NCBI RefSeq assembly: GCF_029269265.1
Contig: NZ_JARIXP010000004.1
Coordinates: forward strand, 62,001 to 126,000
Reading direction: 5' to 3'
DNA: 64,000 bases
Source of the DNA: Rheinheimera sp. 1928-s
Lineage (GTDB): Bacteria; Pseudomonadota; Gammaproteobacteria; Enterobacterales; Alteromonadaceae
The notes under the pieces are model-generated. The model was not told where the DNA came from, did not search any database, and saw only the letters and a program-made list of their open reading frames with translations. This document shows positions 8,201 to 17,510 of this stretch, piece by piece (within the stretch, counting starts at the first letter, position 1; the number at the start of each line of letters is the position of its first letter). The position numbers were made by a program, and so were the translations under genes.

Positions 8201-9910
8201 TTGTTGTACAGGACTCTGGCCATTCTGGCGCTGCTTGCCGCCTCTGCCGCCGCAGCGCATCCCCAAATAGAACTCAAGGGCGTTTCAGGCCCCCTTGCTG
8301 AGAACATTGAACTTTATCTGGACCGGCTGCCGGCTAAAAACAATCTGGGTTCCAGGCGTTTTCAAAACAAAGTGATTGAAGATGTCAAACTTGCGGGCCG
8401 GGCTGTAGGTTATTACCGCATGAACATTGAGCCCAGCCTGGTGGGTAAAGATAAAAAACAAAAATTGCGATTAACCATTAAGCCTGGCGAAGCTTTGCGG
8501 CTGAAATCTGTCAAAGTAGAAATCTCAGGTGAAGCCTCCACAGACCCTGAATTTACCAAACTGGTAAAACAAGTTGGCCCAAAAGTGAACCACAGGGTGC
8601 ATCATGGCCGCTATGAAGAAATCAAAAATCAGCTGAACTCTTTGGCTTTGCGCCGTGGCTATTTTCAGGCGAAATTTGTCAAACAGGAACTGTCAGTGGC
8701 TCCCCGCTTGTTACAGGGTTTTATTCATATTCAGTTTGATTCAGGCCCACGTTATCACTTTGGGGAAGTCGCTTTTGAGGGCAGTCAAATTCGTGATGAA
8801 CGCCTTCGTTCTTTACTTCCTTTTAAACCCGGCGAACCTTATCTGTCGAGTCAGTTGGGCGAACTGAATCAACGACTGGCAGAAAGCAACTGGTTTCGCA
8901 GTATAGATGTCACTGTAGATGAACCGGAAAACGCCGAACAGCAACTGGCTGTCACTATAAAAGTAGAACCACAAGTTCGTAACACAGTGGAAACTGGTGT
9001 GGGTTACTCCACTGATTTAGGTCCACGCGTCAAGCTGAACTGGAACAGACCCTGGCTGAATGACAGAGGCCATAGTTTTAACAGCAAAATGGCATTATCC
9101 GGCCCTGAGCAAACGGTTGAAGCTGGCTATAAATGGCCAAAGAAAAACGTCAGTAACGACTTTTATAAATTAAGCTTTGGTATAAAAAACAAAGATATAG
9201 AAGATACCCGCAGTCAGGAATACAACACAGCACTGGAGCGGCACTGGTTGCTGGCAGACGACTGGTACAGAACAGTATCTCTGCGCTGGCTGTATGAAGA
9301 CTACGAGCAAGGACTGGATTCTGGCAGCGCCAATCTGATTATGCCAGGTGTCAGTTTTAGCCGCAGTTGGGACAGTGGCGGCAGCATGCCATCCGAAGCT
9401 AGCCGCTATTTAATTGGCACTGAGATATCAGACCCAGCCTGGGGTTCAGACAGCAGCTTTGTGCGGATACGCAGCCGGGTTGGTTGGATAGGATCTTTTT
9501 CTGAAGACCATCGTTATCTGGTACGTTTTGACGCAGGGGCCATACTCAGGGAAGCTATTACCGAACTGCCTCCTTCACTACGCTTTTTTGCCGGGGGTGA
9601 TAACAGCATCCGAGGTTATTCCTACGAGTCCATCTCACCTCTGGCCGAAGATGGCAGCCTGATGGGTGCCCGTTACCTGGCCACTACGGCACTGGAATAC
9701 CAGTACAGAGTGTCTGGCAACTGGTGGGCCGCCGCTTTTTTTGACGCAGGCAGCGCCTGGAATGATAAAGCTGAGATTTACCGGGGTGTAGGTTTAGGTG
9801 TGCGTTGGGCCTCCCCTGTTGGCCCTATTCGTATTGATGTGGCCTGGGGATTGGATGTGCCCTCCGATCAGGCCTTGCAGTTGCATTTTAGTTTGGGGCC
9901 AGAGTTATGA
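8201..9910 (+). CDS. tamA: TamA, outer-membrane assembly factor (BamA superfamily)
   Basis: This 569-aa outer-membrane protein has a signal peptide (LAILALLAASAAAA), about three POTRA domains (residues 22-260) and a C-terminal 16-strand barrel. The barrel carries the Omp85 hallmark region GGDNSIRGYSYESISP and ends in a strand typical of Omp85 C-termini (LQLHFSLGPEL). With TamB it inserts autotransporters and other beta-barrel proteins and supports lipid transport between membranes. The start codon is TTG at 8201, with AAAGGA upstream. No ATG or GTG fits the signal peptide better. It is coupled to tamB by a four-base ATGA overlap. Assignment is strong from the paired architecture. Confidence 0.93.
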   Translation: MLYRTLAILALLAASAAAAHPQIELKGVSGPLAENIELYLDRLPAKNNLGSRRFQNKVIEDVKLAGRAVGYYRMNIEPSLVGKDKKQKLRLTIKPGEALRLKSVKVEISGEASTDPEFTKLVKQVGPKVNHRVHHGRYEEIKNQLNSLALRRGYFQAKFVKQELSVAPRLLQGFIHIQFDSGPRYHFGEVAFEGSQIRDERLRSLLPFKPGEPYLSSQLGELNQRLAESNWFRSIDVTVDEPENAEQQLAVTIKVEPQVRNTVETGVGYSTDLGPRVKLNWNRPWLNDRGHSFNSKMALSGPEQTVEAGYKWPKKNVSNDFYKLSFGIKNKDIEDTRSQEYNTALERHWLLADDWYRTVSLRWLYEDYEQGLDSGSANLIMPGVSFSRSWDSGGSMPSEASRYLIGTEISDPAWGSDSSFVRIRSRVGWIGSFSEDHRYLVRFDAGAILREAITELPPSLRFFAGGDNSIRGYSYESISPLAEDGSLMGARYLATTALEYQYRVSGNWWAAAFFDAGSAWNDKAEIYRGVGLGVRWASPVGPIRIDVAWGLDVPSDQALQLHFSLGPEL

Positions 9911-12900
9911 GTGTAGAGAACAATACAATACCTGATGTACAAAACGTCAGTTCAGCGTTTAGTTTCAAAAAATTCTTTTTAGCCTGTAGTTTAGTGCTGT
10001 TGTTGTGTCTTATTGCGTTATTTTACACCAACAAACCTTTGCAACTCCTGCTCAAACTTATACCAGAGCATAGCCCGGTACAACTAGGCCAGATCAGTGG
10101 CACTCTGGCAGAAGGTTTGACGCTGACCGATGTGCACTTTGCACAAAACGGCATTGAACTCAGGGTTAATACCCTGACGGCGAAAGTGGGCTGGTATTGT
10201 TTAGGCCGCCTTGAGATTTGTGTAGATGCAGCAACAGCTCAAGGTGTGCATCTTGTGTTCAGTCCGGCAACTGAACCTGCAGCTCCATCGGAAGATTCAG
10301 TACTGGAATTGCCCAAAGTCAGTATTAACCAGTTGCACGTCAGTGATCTGACCTTGCTGCAAGGCGATCTGCAACTCAGCCTGAAGAACTTAAGCACAGA
10401 GCTGAACTTTGGTGGCCAGCAACTGCTGCTTGGGGACACCCTGCTGGACCAATTACAACTGCAGTTGCCAGAAACATCAGAACCCAAAAGCACAACAGCC
10501 AGTGCAGAAGCCTGGTGGCATTATCAGGTGCCAGAACTTCAGCGTATTGAATTGCCCTTATGGCTCAGTGTAAAAAAACTTACTCTGTTGCAAGCTGAAA
10601 TCACAGGTGCACAGCAATTCTCAGTACAGCAGCTTAGTTTTTCATTGGAAGCCAACCCGGATCAGTTTGACTTAACAGCGCTGCAACTGACCGGACTGGA
10701 AACCAGCCAGCCCGACTTGCAAGGCCATGTGTTCAATGCCGAAGCACAACTCAGCCTGACCAACTCCACTCCTTTTGCGCTGCAGGGTTTTATCAAAGCA
10801 GACAGTGGCTCATTCGTGCTGGACAGCAGCATTGCTGGTTCACTTGAAGAGTTACAACTCAAGTTGGAGTTAACTGGCGCTCAACAAGCCACAGCACAGA
10901 TAGAAATTGCGCCGCTGAGCGCCGGATTACCTCTGTCATTGCAACTGAACGCCAGCAATTTGCAGTGGCCACTGCAAGGCGAAGCCTTATACAAATTGCA
11001 CTCAGTAGCTGTGGATGCAAAAGGCGCATTGGCAGATCTGCAGCTTTCAGTACAAAGCCAGCAGCAATTGCCACAACTGCCAGACAGCCAGCTACAACTG
11101 ACAGCACTATGGCAAGCGCCATTATTAAGCTGGTCAACACTGAACCTGACCTCCTCTTTGGGCTCAGTCAGCAGTGCCGGAACTTTAGATTTAACCAAAG
11201 ACTTAGCCCTTGATGCCACGCTGGCGCTGGACAAACTGCAACTGGAGCCATGGCTAAAAGAGTATCCTGGCCAGTTAAGTGGTGATGTCAGGCTTAAAGC
11301 CAGTTACCACCAGCAGCAATGGCAACTGGAATTACCCACTTTAGCTATTCAGGGTCAGGTGCGTCAGCAGCCATTGTCCTTGTCCGGTCAACTGGCCGCT
11401 AAAGGCAAAGCCTTGAATGTAGAAAAATTAAGCAGCAAAACCTTGATACTGCAGCATGGCAACAACAGCATCAAAGCCGAAGGAGAAGTGACAGATCAAT
11501 GGCAAATGCTACTCTTGGTCACAGCACCGGATCTGGCCAGTTCTGTTGTTGGCGCTCAAGGCAGCCTGAGTGCTGAAGCGAAAGTTACAGGGCCACAACA
11601 GTATCCGGCTGTAGATCTAACATTACAGGCACAAAAGCTACGCTATAAAAAATTACTGCGTTTGCAGAGCATGAGCCTGAATGCACAAATCAACAGCAAT
11701 AACCTGGATCATCAACTCGAACTGATCCTGGGTAAAGGCATGCTGTCGGGCCAGACGTTAAATTCAGCCCAACTCTTAATGACAGGCAACAAAAACAGCA
11801 GTGATCTGGTACTGCAACTGGACGCTACTGACTACAAAGCCCAGCTACAGGCAGCAGCCGCTGCTAAACCTAAACAGCAATGGCAGATCAGCGTACAGCA
11901 AGCTCAGCTGCAAACTCCTGTCGGTCATTGGGCTTTGGCAGAGTCCCTGCCGATAGCGCTCGATTGGCCCAAGCAACAACTGGCGTTGCCTGCGCATTGC
12001 TGGACTTCTGAACCTGGCCAGCTTTGCCTGGAAAAACCCAGCACTGTCAGCAGCAGTCAGGGCGATTTATCCGTGACGCTGCAGCAGTTTCAACTGGCGC
12101 TGCTGGAACCTTTTATCGGCGAATCCCAACGACTGACAGGTGAGGCGACTGCAGATCTGCAACTGAATTGGGGTAAAAAACAAGGATTAAATGCAGCAGT
12201 TAAGTTGACAGGCACAGCAGGCCGGTGGCAACAAACCGATGTAAATCCGTTGCAACTGCCATGGCAAAGTTGGAATGCAGCAGTGCAGCTAACGCCAAAG
12301 CAGCTATCCAGCAACTGGCAAATGCAGTTTAGTGAAGACCGATCTCTGACAGGCTCAGCTTCCCTGCCGGATTTAAGCGCGGAGGATAAAAAACTTGAAG
12401 CAGAGCTCACCCTAAGTCGGCTGGATTTAAGCTTTTTACGCACGTTATTACCGGAACAAAGCGAATTTGTCGCCACCTTAAATGGTCAGGTTCGTGCCAG
12501 CGGAACGCTGAACAGACCTTTGTTGTCCGGTCAGCTCGCTGTTTCTGAGGTCAAACTGCACGGTACCAATGCACCACTGGATATTGAACAAGGCAGTATG
12601 CAGTTGGATTTTTTACAGCAAAAAGCCATATTGACTGCTGATATTCAAAGTGGAGAAGGCAAAGCCCAGTTGTCAGGCTATGCCGACTGGTTTGACTTAA
12701 AAAACTATCAGGCCCGACTGGCTTTAAGCGGCCAGGAATTACCACTGAACTTGTCACAAGGCATGGTGTATATCAATCCTGAAATTACAGTGCTGGCGCA
12801 AAATCAGGTAGTGGCAGTGCAAGGCACAGTACAAATTCCACGTGCTGAGCTGGCCATCGATGACTTGCCACAAAACGCTGTGCAGATCTCAGATGACGAA

Positions 12901-13668
12901 ATTTTGCTGAATAAAGAGTTGGAAGTGCGCCGTGGTGCTGTCACTAGTTCCATTAAATTAGTCACTGAAATGCGTTTGATTTTAGGGGATGAAGTAAGGC
13001 TGCAAGCTTTTGGTTTAAAAAGCCGGTTAAAAGGTCAATTACTCTTTAGTCAGAATGAGCAGCAACAACGCTTAAGAGGTGAAGTGAATATTCTGGACGG
13101 TACTTTCCGTTCTTACGGCCAGGATTTACTGATCCGCAAAGGCAAGCTGATCTTTAATGGCCCTGTTGATCAGCCGTTTTTAAATATCGAAGCCATTCGT
13201 AACCCTTCTTCCACTGAGGATGACGTCATAGCTGGGATCAGAGTCAACGGCCCTGCCGATCAAGCCTCTGTGGTGATTTTTTCCGAGCCGTCAAAACCTC
13301 AGGCCAACGCTTTGTCTTACTTGCTGATGGGGCGGGATCTATCGGGCAGCGGCGACAGCAAAAGTAACCCACTGACCAGCGGTTTAATTGGCCTCGGCAT
13401 TGCCAACAGCAACGGCATGGTCAGCCAGTTAGGCCAGGCATTAGGTTTTGAACAATTTACGCTCGATACTGCAGGCTCGGGGGACGACTCACAAGTGACA
13501 GTCAGCGGCTATTTATCACCCAAACTGCAACTGAAATACGGTGTAGGTATTTTTAACTCTTTGGGCGAATTTACCTTACGCTACGAGCTGATGAAAAACT
13601 TCTACCTGGAAGCAGTGCAAGGCATAGACAGCGCCGTAGATGTACTTTACAAGTTTGAGTTTGATTAG
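9907..13668 (+). CDS. tamB: TamB, translocation and assembly module inner-membrane subunit
   Basis: This 1253-aa protein has one N-terminal membrane anchor (about residues 22-44), a very long repetitive beta-strand body rich in Gln, Leu and Ser, and the conserved C-terminal TamB (DUF490) domain. That domain contains the characteristic GEVNILDGTF, IRKGKLIFNGP and ALSYLLMGRDL segments. It spans the periplasm as a hydrophobic groove and contacts the TamA POTRA domains. The length matches the family (E. coli about 1259). The ATG overlaps the tamA stop. Antisense open frames across 10.2-12.8 kb are shadows of its biased codon composition. Confidence 0.94.
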   Translation: MSVENNTIPDVQNVSSAFSFKKFFLACSLVLLLCLIALFYTNKPLQLLLKLIPEHSPVQLGQISGTLAEGLTLTDVHFAQNGIELRVNTLTAKVGWYCLGRLEICVDAATAQGVHLVFSPATEPAAPSEDSVLELPKVSINQLHVSDLTLLQGDLQLSLKNLSTELNFGGQQLLLGDTLLDQLQLQLPETSEPKSTTASAEAWWHYQVPELQRIELPLWLSVKKLTLLQAEITGAQQFSVQQLSFSLEANPDQFDLTALQLTGLETSQPDLQGHVFNAEAQLSLTNSTPFALQGFIKADSGSFVLDSSIAGSLEELQLKLELTGAQQATAQIEIAPLSAGLPLSLQLNASNLQWPLQGEALYKLHSVAVDAKGALADLQLSVQSQQQLPQLPDSQLQLTALWQAPLLSWSTLNLTSSLGSVSSAGTLDLTKDLALDATLALDKLQLEPWLKEYPGQLSGDVRLKASYHQQQWQLELPTLAIQGQVRQQPLSLSGQLAAKGKALNVEKLSSKTLILQHGNNSIKAEGEVTDQWQMLLLVTAPDLASSVVGAQGSLSAEAKVTGPQQYPAVDLTLQAQKLRYKKLLRLQSMSLNAQINSNNLDHQLELILGKGMLSGQTLNSAQLLMTGNKNSSDLVLQLDATDYKAQLQAAAAAKPKQQWQISVQQAQLQTPVGHWALAESLPIALDWPKQQLALPAHCWTSEPGQLCLEKPSTVSSSQGDLSVTLQQFQLALLEPFIGESQRLTGEATADLQLNWGKKQGLNAAVKLTGTAGRWQQTDVNPLQLPWQSWNAAVQLTPKQLSSNWQMQFSEDRSLTGSASLPDLSAEDKKLEAELTLSRLDLSFLRTLLPEQSEFVATLNGQVRASGTLNRPLLSGQLAVSEVKLHGTNAPLDIEQGSMQLDFLQQKAILTADIQSGEGKAQLSGYADWFDLKNYQARLALSGQELPLNLSQGMVYINPEITVLAQNQVVAVQGTVQIPRAELAIDDLPQNAVQISDDEILLNKELEVRRGAVTSSIKLVTEMRLILGDEVRLQAFGLKSRLKGQLLFSQNEQQQRLRGEVNILDGTFRSYGQDLLIRKGKLIFNGPVDQPFLNIEAIRNPSSTEDDVIAGIRVNGPADQASVVIFSEPSKPQANALSYLLMGRDLSGSGDSKSNPLTSGLIGLGIANSNGMVSQLGQALGFEQFTLDTAGSGDDSQVTVSGYLSPKLQLKYGVGIFNSLGEFTLRYELMKNFYLEAVQGIDSAVDVLYKFEFD

Positions 13669-13670
13669 AT

Positions 13671-13696
13671 GCGGGTTTGTTGGATTACAAGCCCGC
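13671..13696 (+). repeat. Hairpin after tamB
   Basis: GCGGGTTTGT and ACAAGCCCGC, separated by six bases, form a 10-bp stem with one G-U pair directly after the tamB stop. No T-run follows, so an intrinsic terminator is doubtful. It may be an mRNA 3'-end protecting stem. Confidence 0.45.
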
Positions 13697-13776
13697 AGTA
13701 ACACTTGCTCTGTGCTGTCTGACGGCCCCTTTATTCATCTCTTGTTACAAGCTTAGGTTTTGCCGGACGCGCCTGA

Positions 13777-13808
13777 TGTGGTTTACTTGTCAGTGAATCA
13801 GAACCACA
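13777..13808. promoter_or_regulatory. Inverted repeat upstream of the tricorn-like protease
   Basis: TGTGGTT and AACCACA are separated by 18 bp and end 13 bp before the protease ATG. The spacing could suit an operator bound by a dimer or a leader hairpin. The regulator is unknown. AAGGA between it and the ATG is the likely ribosome site. Confidence 0.35.
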
Positions 13809-13821
13809 CCAAGGACAGACT

Positions 13822-16800
13822 ATGTTTAAACCTCGTTACCTTGCGCTATTTTGTGCACTCGCCAGCACCTCTGCATTGGCATCTGAAGGCACAGCTTTGC
13901 TGCGCCAGCCAGATATTTCGGCAGAAGCCCTGACTTTTGTTTATGGTGGCGACATCTGGATCAGCGATAAAAATGGGCAAAACCCACGTCAGTTGACCAG
14001 CCATCCGGCCAGCGAATTTGCGCCTAAATTTTCACCTGACGGCAAGTGGATCGCATTCTCTGCCAGTTACGATAACAACACTGATGTATATCTGATGCCT
14101 GCAAGCGGCGGAGCGGCCACCCGACTCACCTTCCATCCGGGCGTGGACACAGTGAATGGCTGGAGCCCTGATGGCAAAAGTGTCATTTTTGCGTCCAACC
14201 GCGAGATAGCCAACAGCCGCAGCAATCAGCTGTATAGTGTGCCTGTCACAGGTGGTTTTGAACACAAGCTGATGGAAGCCGTTGCCTTTGAAGGTGACTT
14301 AAATGCCGCAGGTAATAAACTGGTCTACAGACCCAACAATATGGCATACAGTGGACCTAGTGGCTGGCGTTTGCATCGTGGTGGCAGCACGCCTCCGGTC
14401 TGGATCATCGATTTAGAAAAACAGCAGCTGGAAAAAATCCCGCATCCTAATGCCAATGAATTTAGCCCGTTTTGGCTCGGCGACGACGTGTATTTCCTGT
14501 CTGATCGCGACAACACTGCGGTGAATCTGTTTCGCTACAGTGATAAAAAAGTGGAACAGCTGACGAAGAATACCGATTGGGACCTGCGCAGTGCCGCAGG
14601 CTACAACAACCAAATCGTCTATGAAGCTGGCGGCTTTTTACATAGCTATGACATCAGCAGCGGTCAAAGCACCCCCATCCCGGTTCATATTCAAAGCCAA
14701 TCCGTGCAAAAACGTCCGCAGTGGAAAGATGCCAGCAAAACGCTGACGAATGCCCGCCTGTCTGCCACAGGTCAACGTGTTGTCATCAGCGCCCGTGGTG
14801 ATGTGTTTACAGTGCCAGTGAAAGACGGCAGCACCCGCAATCTGACCCAAAGCAGCGGTATCAGAGAATTCGACGGTTTATGGAGCCCGGATGGTCGTTT
14901 TGTGGCTTTTATTTCAGATGTAACTAACAAACATCATTTGGTGCTGCAGGCTCAGGATGGTTTAAGTAAAGCTGAATCCTTTGCGTTGTCTGATACAGGT
15001 TATTTTAACCTGCTGAGCTTTTCACCTGACGGTAAGTTGATTGCCTACCATGACAATCACCTGAACCTTTATGTTTTTGATCTGAACACCAAACGCAGCA
15101 GAAAAGTGGATAACTCTGAACGCCGTGCAGAGTTTAAAGTCTCTTTTTCACCCGACAGTCGTTATCTGGCCTATACAGTGTCAGGTGCAAATTATTTTAG
15201 CCAAATCAAACTTTTTGATTTTCAAAACAACAAAAGCACGTTGATCACCGACGGCATGAGTCAGGCTGATGATCCTGTATTCACTCAGGATTATCTGTAT
15301 TTTACCGCCTCGGTCAATACAGGCCCTGCTCAGGTTGGATTGGATTTATCCACCCGTGAGCGCCCTGTACGTAAAGCCCTTTATGCTTATGTTCTGTCCG
15401 CTGAGGGCAAATCCCCGTTGTTAGCAAAAACAGGGGATGAACCACTAAAGAGCCCTGAGAAAGACGACACCAAAGATAAAAAAGACGATAAAGCCGTAAA
15501 AGCAGTTCGTATTGATCTGGACTCACTGCAAAACCGCATTGTCGCCCTGCCCCTGCCTGAGCGTAACTACGACAGCTTAGGCGTAGCAAGCGATGGCGCT
15601 TTGTTTTATCTGGAGCGACCGCAAGCAGGAGCCAGCAATGAACTGCCTGGCAGCAACGGCCAGAACAACGGCACTTTGTATCGTTTTGACTTTGAAGAAA
15701 AAAAGGCAGCAAGCATCAAAGAGGGGATAGCCGGCTATAACCTGAGTAACGATGGTAAAAAGCTGCTGCTAATCAGCATGCCAAACACCTTACAAGTGGC
15801 TGATGCCAAAGAGAAACTGGATACAAAACCCGTCAATCTGGCGGATGTACGCAGTTTTGTTGACCCACAGCAGGAATGGCAGCAAATATTCAACGATGCC
15901 TGGCGTATGCAAAAAGACTATTTCTATGACGCAAAACTGCATGGCATGGATTGGCAGGCTGTTTATGCTAAATACCAGCCTCTACTGAAAGATGTGCAAC
16001 GCCGTGAAGATTTAAACGAGCTGCTGGTGGAGATGATTGCAGAGTTGCAGGTGGGCCATAACAGGATTGGTGGTGGTGATGTTCATCAGGAAACCCCAAG
16101 TAAAGCCGGTTTGTTAGGTGCTGATTTTGTCATTGATGACGGCAAGTATCAGTTTAAAACTGTGTTTCAGGGCGATCGCTGGAGTCCATTTTTAAAGGCA
16201 CCATTAAATGTACCGGGAGCGAGCGCCAAAGCTGGTGATTACTTGCTGGCCATCAATGGTCGTGAATTGACTGAACAGCAGAATATTTACGCCTTTCTGG
16301 ATAACACGCTGGGCAAACAAGTGGTGTTAACCATTGCAGACAATGCCAGTGGTAAAAATCGCCGTTCTGTGACCGTTGAACCCGTAGCCAACGAAAGTCA
16401 GCTGCGGTTGTGGCATTGGGTAGAACAAAACCGGCAACTCGTTGAAAAACAAAGTGATGGAAAAATCGCTTATGTATATTTGCCGAATACGGCAGACGGT
16501 GGATTTTATTTCTTTAACCGTATGTTCTTTGCTCAAACTGACAAACCCGCCGTCATCATTGATGAACGCAAAAACGGTGGCGGTCAGGCGGCAAACTATA
16601 TCACTGAAATTTTAGGCCGCCCTTTCCTGTCCGGCTGGAAAGACCGGGATGGTTTAGTCTTTACCACACCTGGTGCTGGTATTTATGGACCAAAAACCAT
16701 GCTGATTGATCAGGACGCAGGTTCAGGAGGGGACTTCCTGCCATGGGCTTTTAAACGTCTGGGTTTAGGTAAAACCATCGGAACCCGCACCTGGGGTGGC

Positions 16801-17070
16801 TTAATCGGTATCTCCGCCAATCCGGATATGATTGACGGTGGCTTCCACGTCGTTCCTTTTTTCCGTTTTTATACAGCTGATGGCGAATGGCGTGTAGAAA
16901 ACGAAGGCGTTGCTCCAGATATCGAAGTGGAGTTAGACCCTATAGCAGTGAACAAAGGCCGTGACGTGCAGCTGGAGCGGGCTATAGCTCACACTTTAGC
17001 TGAACTCAAAGCCAATCCGCCTGAAGATCATAGTCAGGCTCCGGCTGTGCCCACTCAGTTAGGAAAATAA
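13822..17070 (+). CDS. Periplasmic tricorn-like S41 peptidase
   Basis: This 1082-aa protein has a signal peptide (ALFCALASTSALA). Two beta-propeller regions follow (about residues 22-560), with repeated FSPDGKWIAF-type blades as in TolB and tricorn. A Lys/Asp-rich linker (about 545-560) leads to the tricorn core domain, a PDZ domain (about 780-860) and an S41 catalytic domain. The candidate nucleophile is S968 in AGSGGDF. VGHNRI supplies the expected upstream His. By analogy with tricorn it would trim peptides, here in the periplasm. It stands alone with its own leader and a terminator directly downstream. The charged linker is unusual but does not interrupt the frame. Confidence 0.88.
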   Translation: MFKPRYLALFCALASTSALASEGTALLRQPDISAEALTFVYGGDIWISDKNGQNPRQLTSHPASEFAPKFSPDGKWIAFSASYDNNTDVYLMPASGGAATRLTFHPGVDTVNGWSPDGKSVIFASNREIANSRSNQLYSVPVTGGFEHKLMEAVAFEGDLNAAGNKLVYRPNNMAYSGPSGWRLHRGGSTPPVWIIDLEKQQLEKIPHPNANEFSPFWLGDDVYFLSDRDNTAVNLFRYSDKKVEQLTKNTDWDLRSAAGYNNQIVYEAGGFLHSYDISSGQSTPIPVHIQSQSVQKRPQWKDASKTLTNARLSATGQRVVISARGDVFTVPVKDGSTRNLTQSSGIREFDGLWSPDGRFVAFISDVTNKHHLVLQAQDGLSKAESFALSDTGYFNLLSFSPDGKLIAYHDNHLNLYVFDLNTKRSRKVDNSERRAEFKVSFSPDSRYLAYTVSGANYFSQIKLFDFQNNKSTLITDGMSQADDPVFTQDYLYFTASVNTGPAQVGLDLSTRERPVRKALYAYVLSAEGKSPLLAKTGDEPLKSPEKDDTKDKKDDKAVKAVRIDLDSLQNRIVALPLPERNYDSLGVASDGALFYLERPQAGASNELPGSNGQNNGTLYRFDFEEKKAASIKEGIAGYNLSNDGKKLLLISMPNTLQVADAKEKLDTKPVNLADVRSFVDPQQEWQQIFNDAWRMQKDYFYDAKLHGMDWQAVYAKYQPLLKDVQRREDLNELLVEMIAELQVGHNRIGGGDVHQETPSKAGLLGADFVIDDGKYQFKTVFQGDRWSPFLKAPLNVPGASAKAGDYLLAINGRELTEQQNIYAFLDNTLGKQVVLTIADNASGKNRRSVTVEPVANESQLRLWHWVEQNRQLVEKQSDGKIAYVYLPNTADGGFYFFNRMFFAQTDKPAVIIDERKNGGGQAANYITEILGRPFLSGWKDRDGLVFTTPGAGIYGPKTMLIDQDAGSGGDFLPWAFKRLGLGKTIGTRTWGGLIGISANPDMIDGGFHVVPFFRFYTADGEWRVENEGVAPDIEVELDPIAVNKGRDVQLERAIAHTLAELKANPPEDHSQAPAVPTQLGK

Positions 17071-17105
17071 CCGCCTGTCTGTAATTTATAGAAGGCTTTA
17101 AAAAT

Positions 17106-17130
17106 CGCTGCTTGTCAGCGGTTTTTTTTA
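17106..17130 (+). terminator. Intrinsic terminator of the tricorn-like gene
   Basis: CGCTG-CTTGT-CAGCG followed by G and a run of eight or nine T residues lies 36 bp after the protease stop codon. The stem is short but the T-run is strong. Confidence 0.75.
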
Positions 17131-17166
17131 TCTACAACAAAAACTCACCATGACGGATCTGGTACA

Positions 17167-17197
17167 CAAAAAAATGCCCGGCTGATAAGGCCGGGCC
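17167..17197 (-). terminator. Intrinsic terminator, minus strand
   Basis: GCCCGGC-TGATAAG-GCCGGGC (17176-17196) forms a 7-bp GC-rich stem. Read on the minus strand it is followed by a seven-T run (plus-strand A residues 17168-17174). It ends either the candidate small RNA or the cmoM operon transcript. Confidence 0.8.
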
Positions 17198-17348
17198 AGA
17201 ACGTGGTCTTTGGATGGGCAAAGACTTCGGAGTCTGACAACAACAGCAGAACAGTTGTTGTCATAGGGTCACAACATGTAACAGAGCGTTTATCCGCCTA
17301 CGAAATCAAGGTGCCTTCCTGGCAGGGTGCAGACTTCCCACTTGATTG
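17167..17348 (-). ncRNA. Candidate structured small RNA (minus strand), possibly Fur-controlled
   Basis: On the minus strand this stretch reads as consecutive hairpins and no good ORF. They are a long stem closed by AATCAAG/CTTGATT (plus positions 17341-17347 with 17304-17310), a perfect 9-bp stem with a 9-nt loop (17236-17262), a 5-bp stem AGACT/AGTCT (17222-17235) and a final GC-rich stem followed by seven U residues (17167-17196). A Fur-box-like sequence sits just upstream at 17360-17378. The layout matches an iron-responsive sRNA of about 180 nt. The alternative is a long structured 3' UTR of the cmoM operon, whose last gene stops at 17511. No known sRNA core (RyhB, PrrF) is recognisable, and no convincing -35/-10 pair was found. 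Confidence 0.45.
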
Positions 17349-17359
17349 CATATTTTGCA

Positions 17360-17378
17360 AATGATAACCGTTCGCATT
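17360..17378. promoter_or_regulatory. Fur-box-like site
   Basis: AATGATAAC-C-GTTCGCATT is an imperfect 9-1-9 palindrome with seven of nine arm positions complementary. Compared with the 7-1-7 Fur consensus (TGATAAT-N-ATTATCA) it matches at about 10 of 14 positions. Its position 12-30 bp upstream of the predicted minus-strand RNA start fits repression by Fur-Fe2+. It was identified by eye only. Confidence 0.4.
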
Positions 17379-17510
17379 ACGGAATTAATCATAACAGCTT
17401 TATTCAGCACTGCAACTGTTTTTTCACATTTAATTTCAGCTGGATTCGCCGCTGCAAAACCCTTCAGTCGTTAAGCCATAAATTGACGATCAAAGGCAGA
17501 GCTCCGATCG

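Noticed and set aside
10239-12757. Several antisense frames of 66-128 codons inside tamB
   Set aside because: They arise from the Gln/Leu-rich codon bias of tamB. None has a domain or a start signal.
17154-17262. Short minus-strand ORF starting MTTTVLLLLSDSE across the terminator
   Set aside because: It would read through the GC-rich terminator stem and T-run and has no ribosome site.
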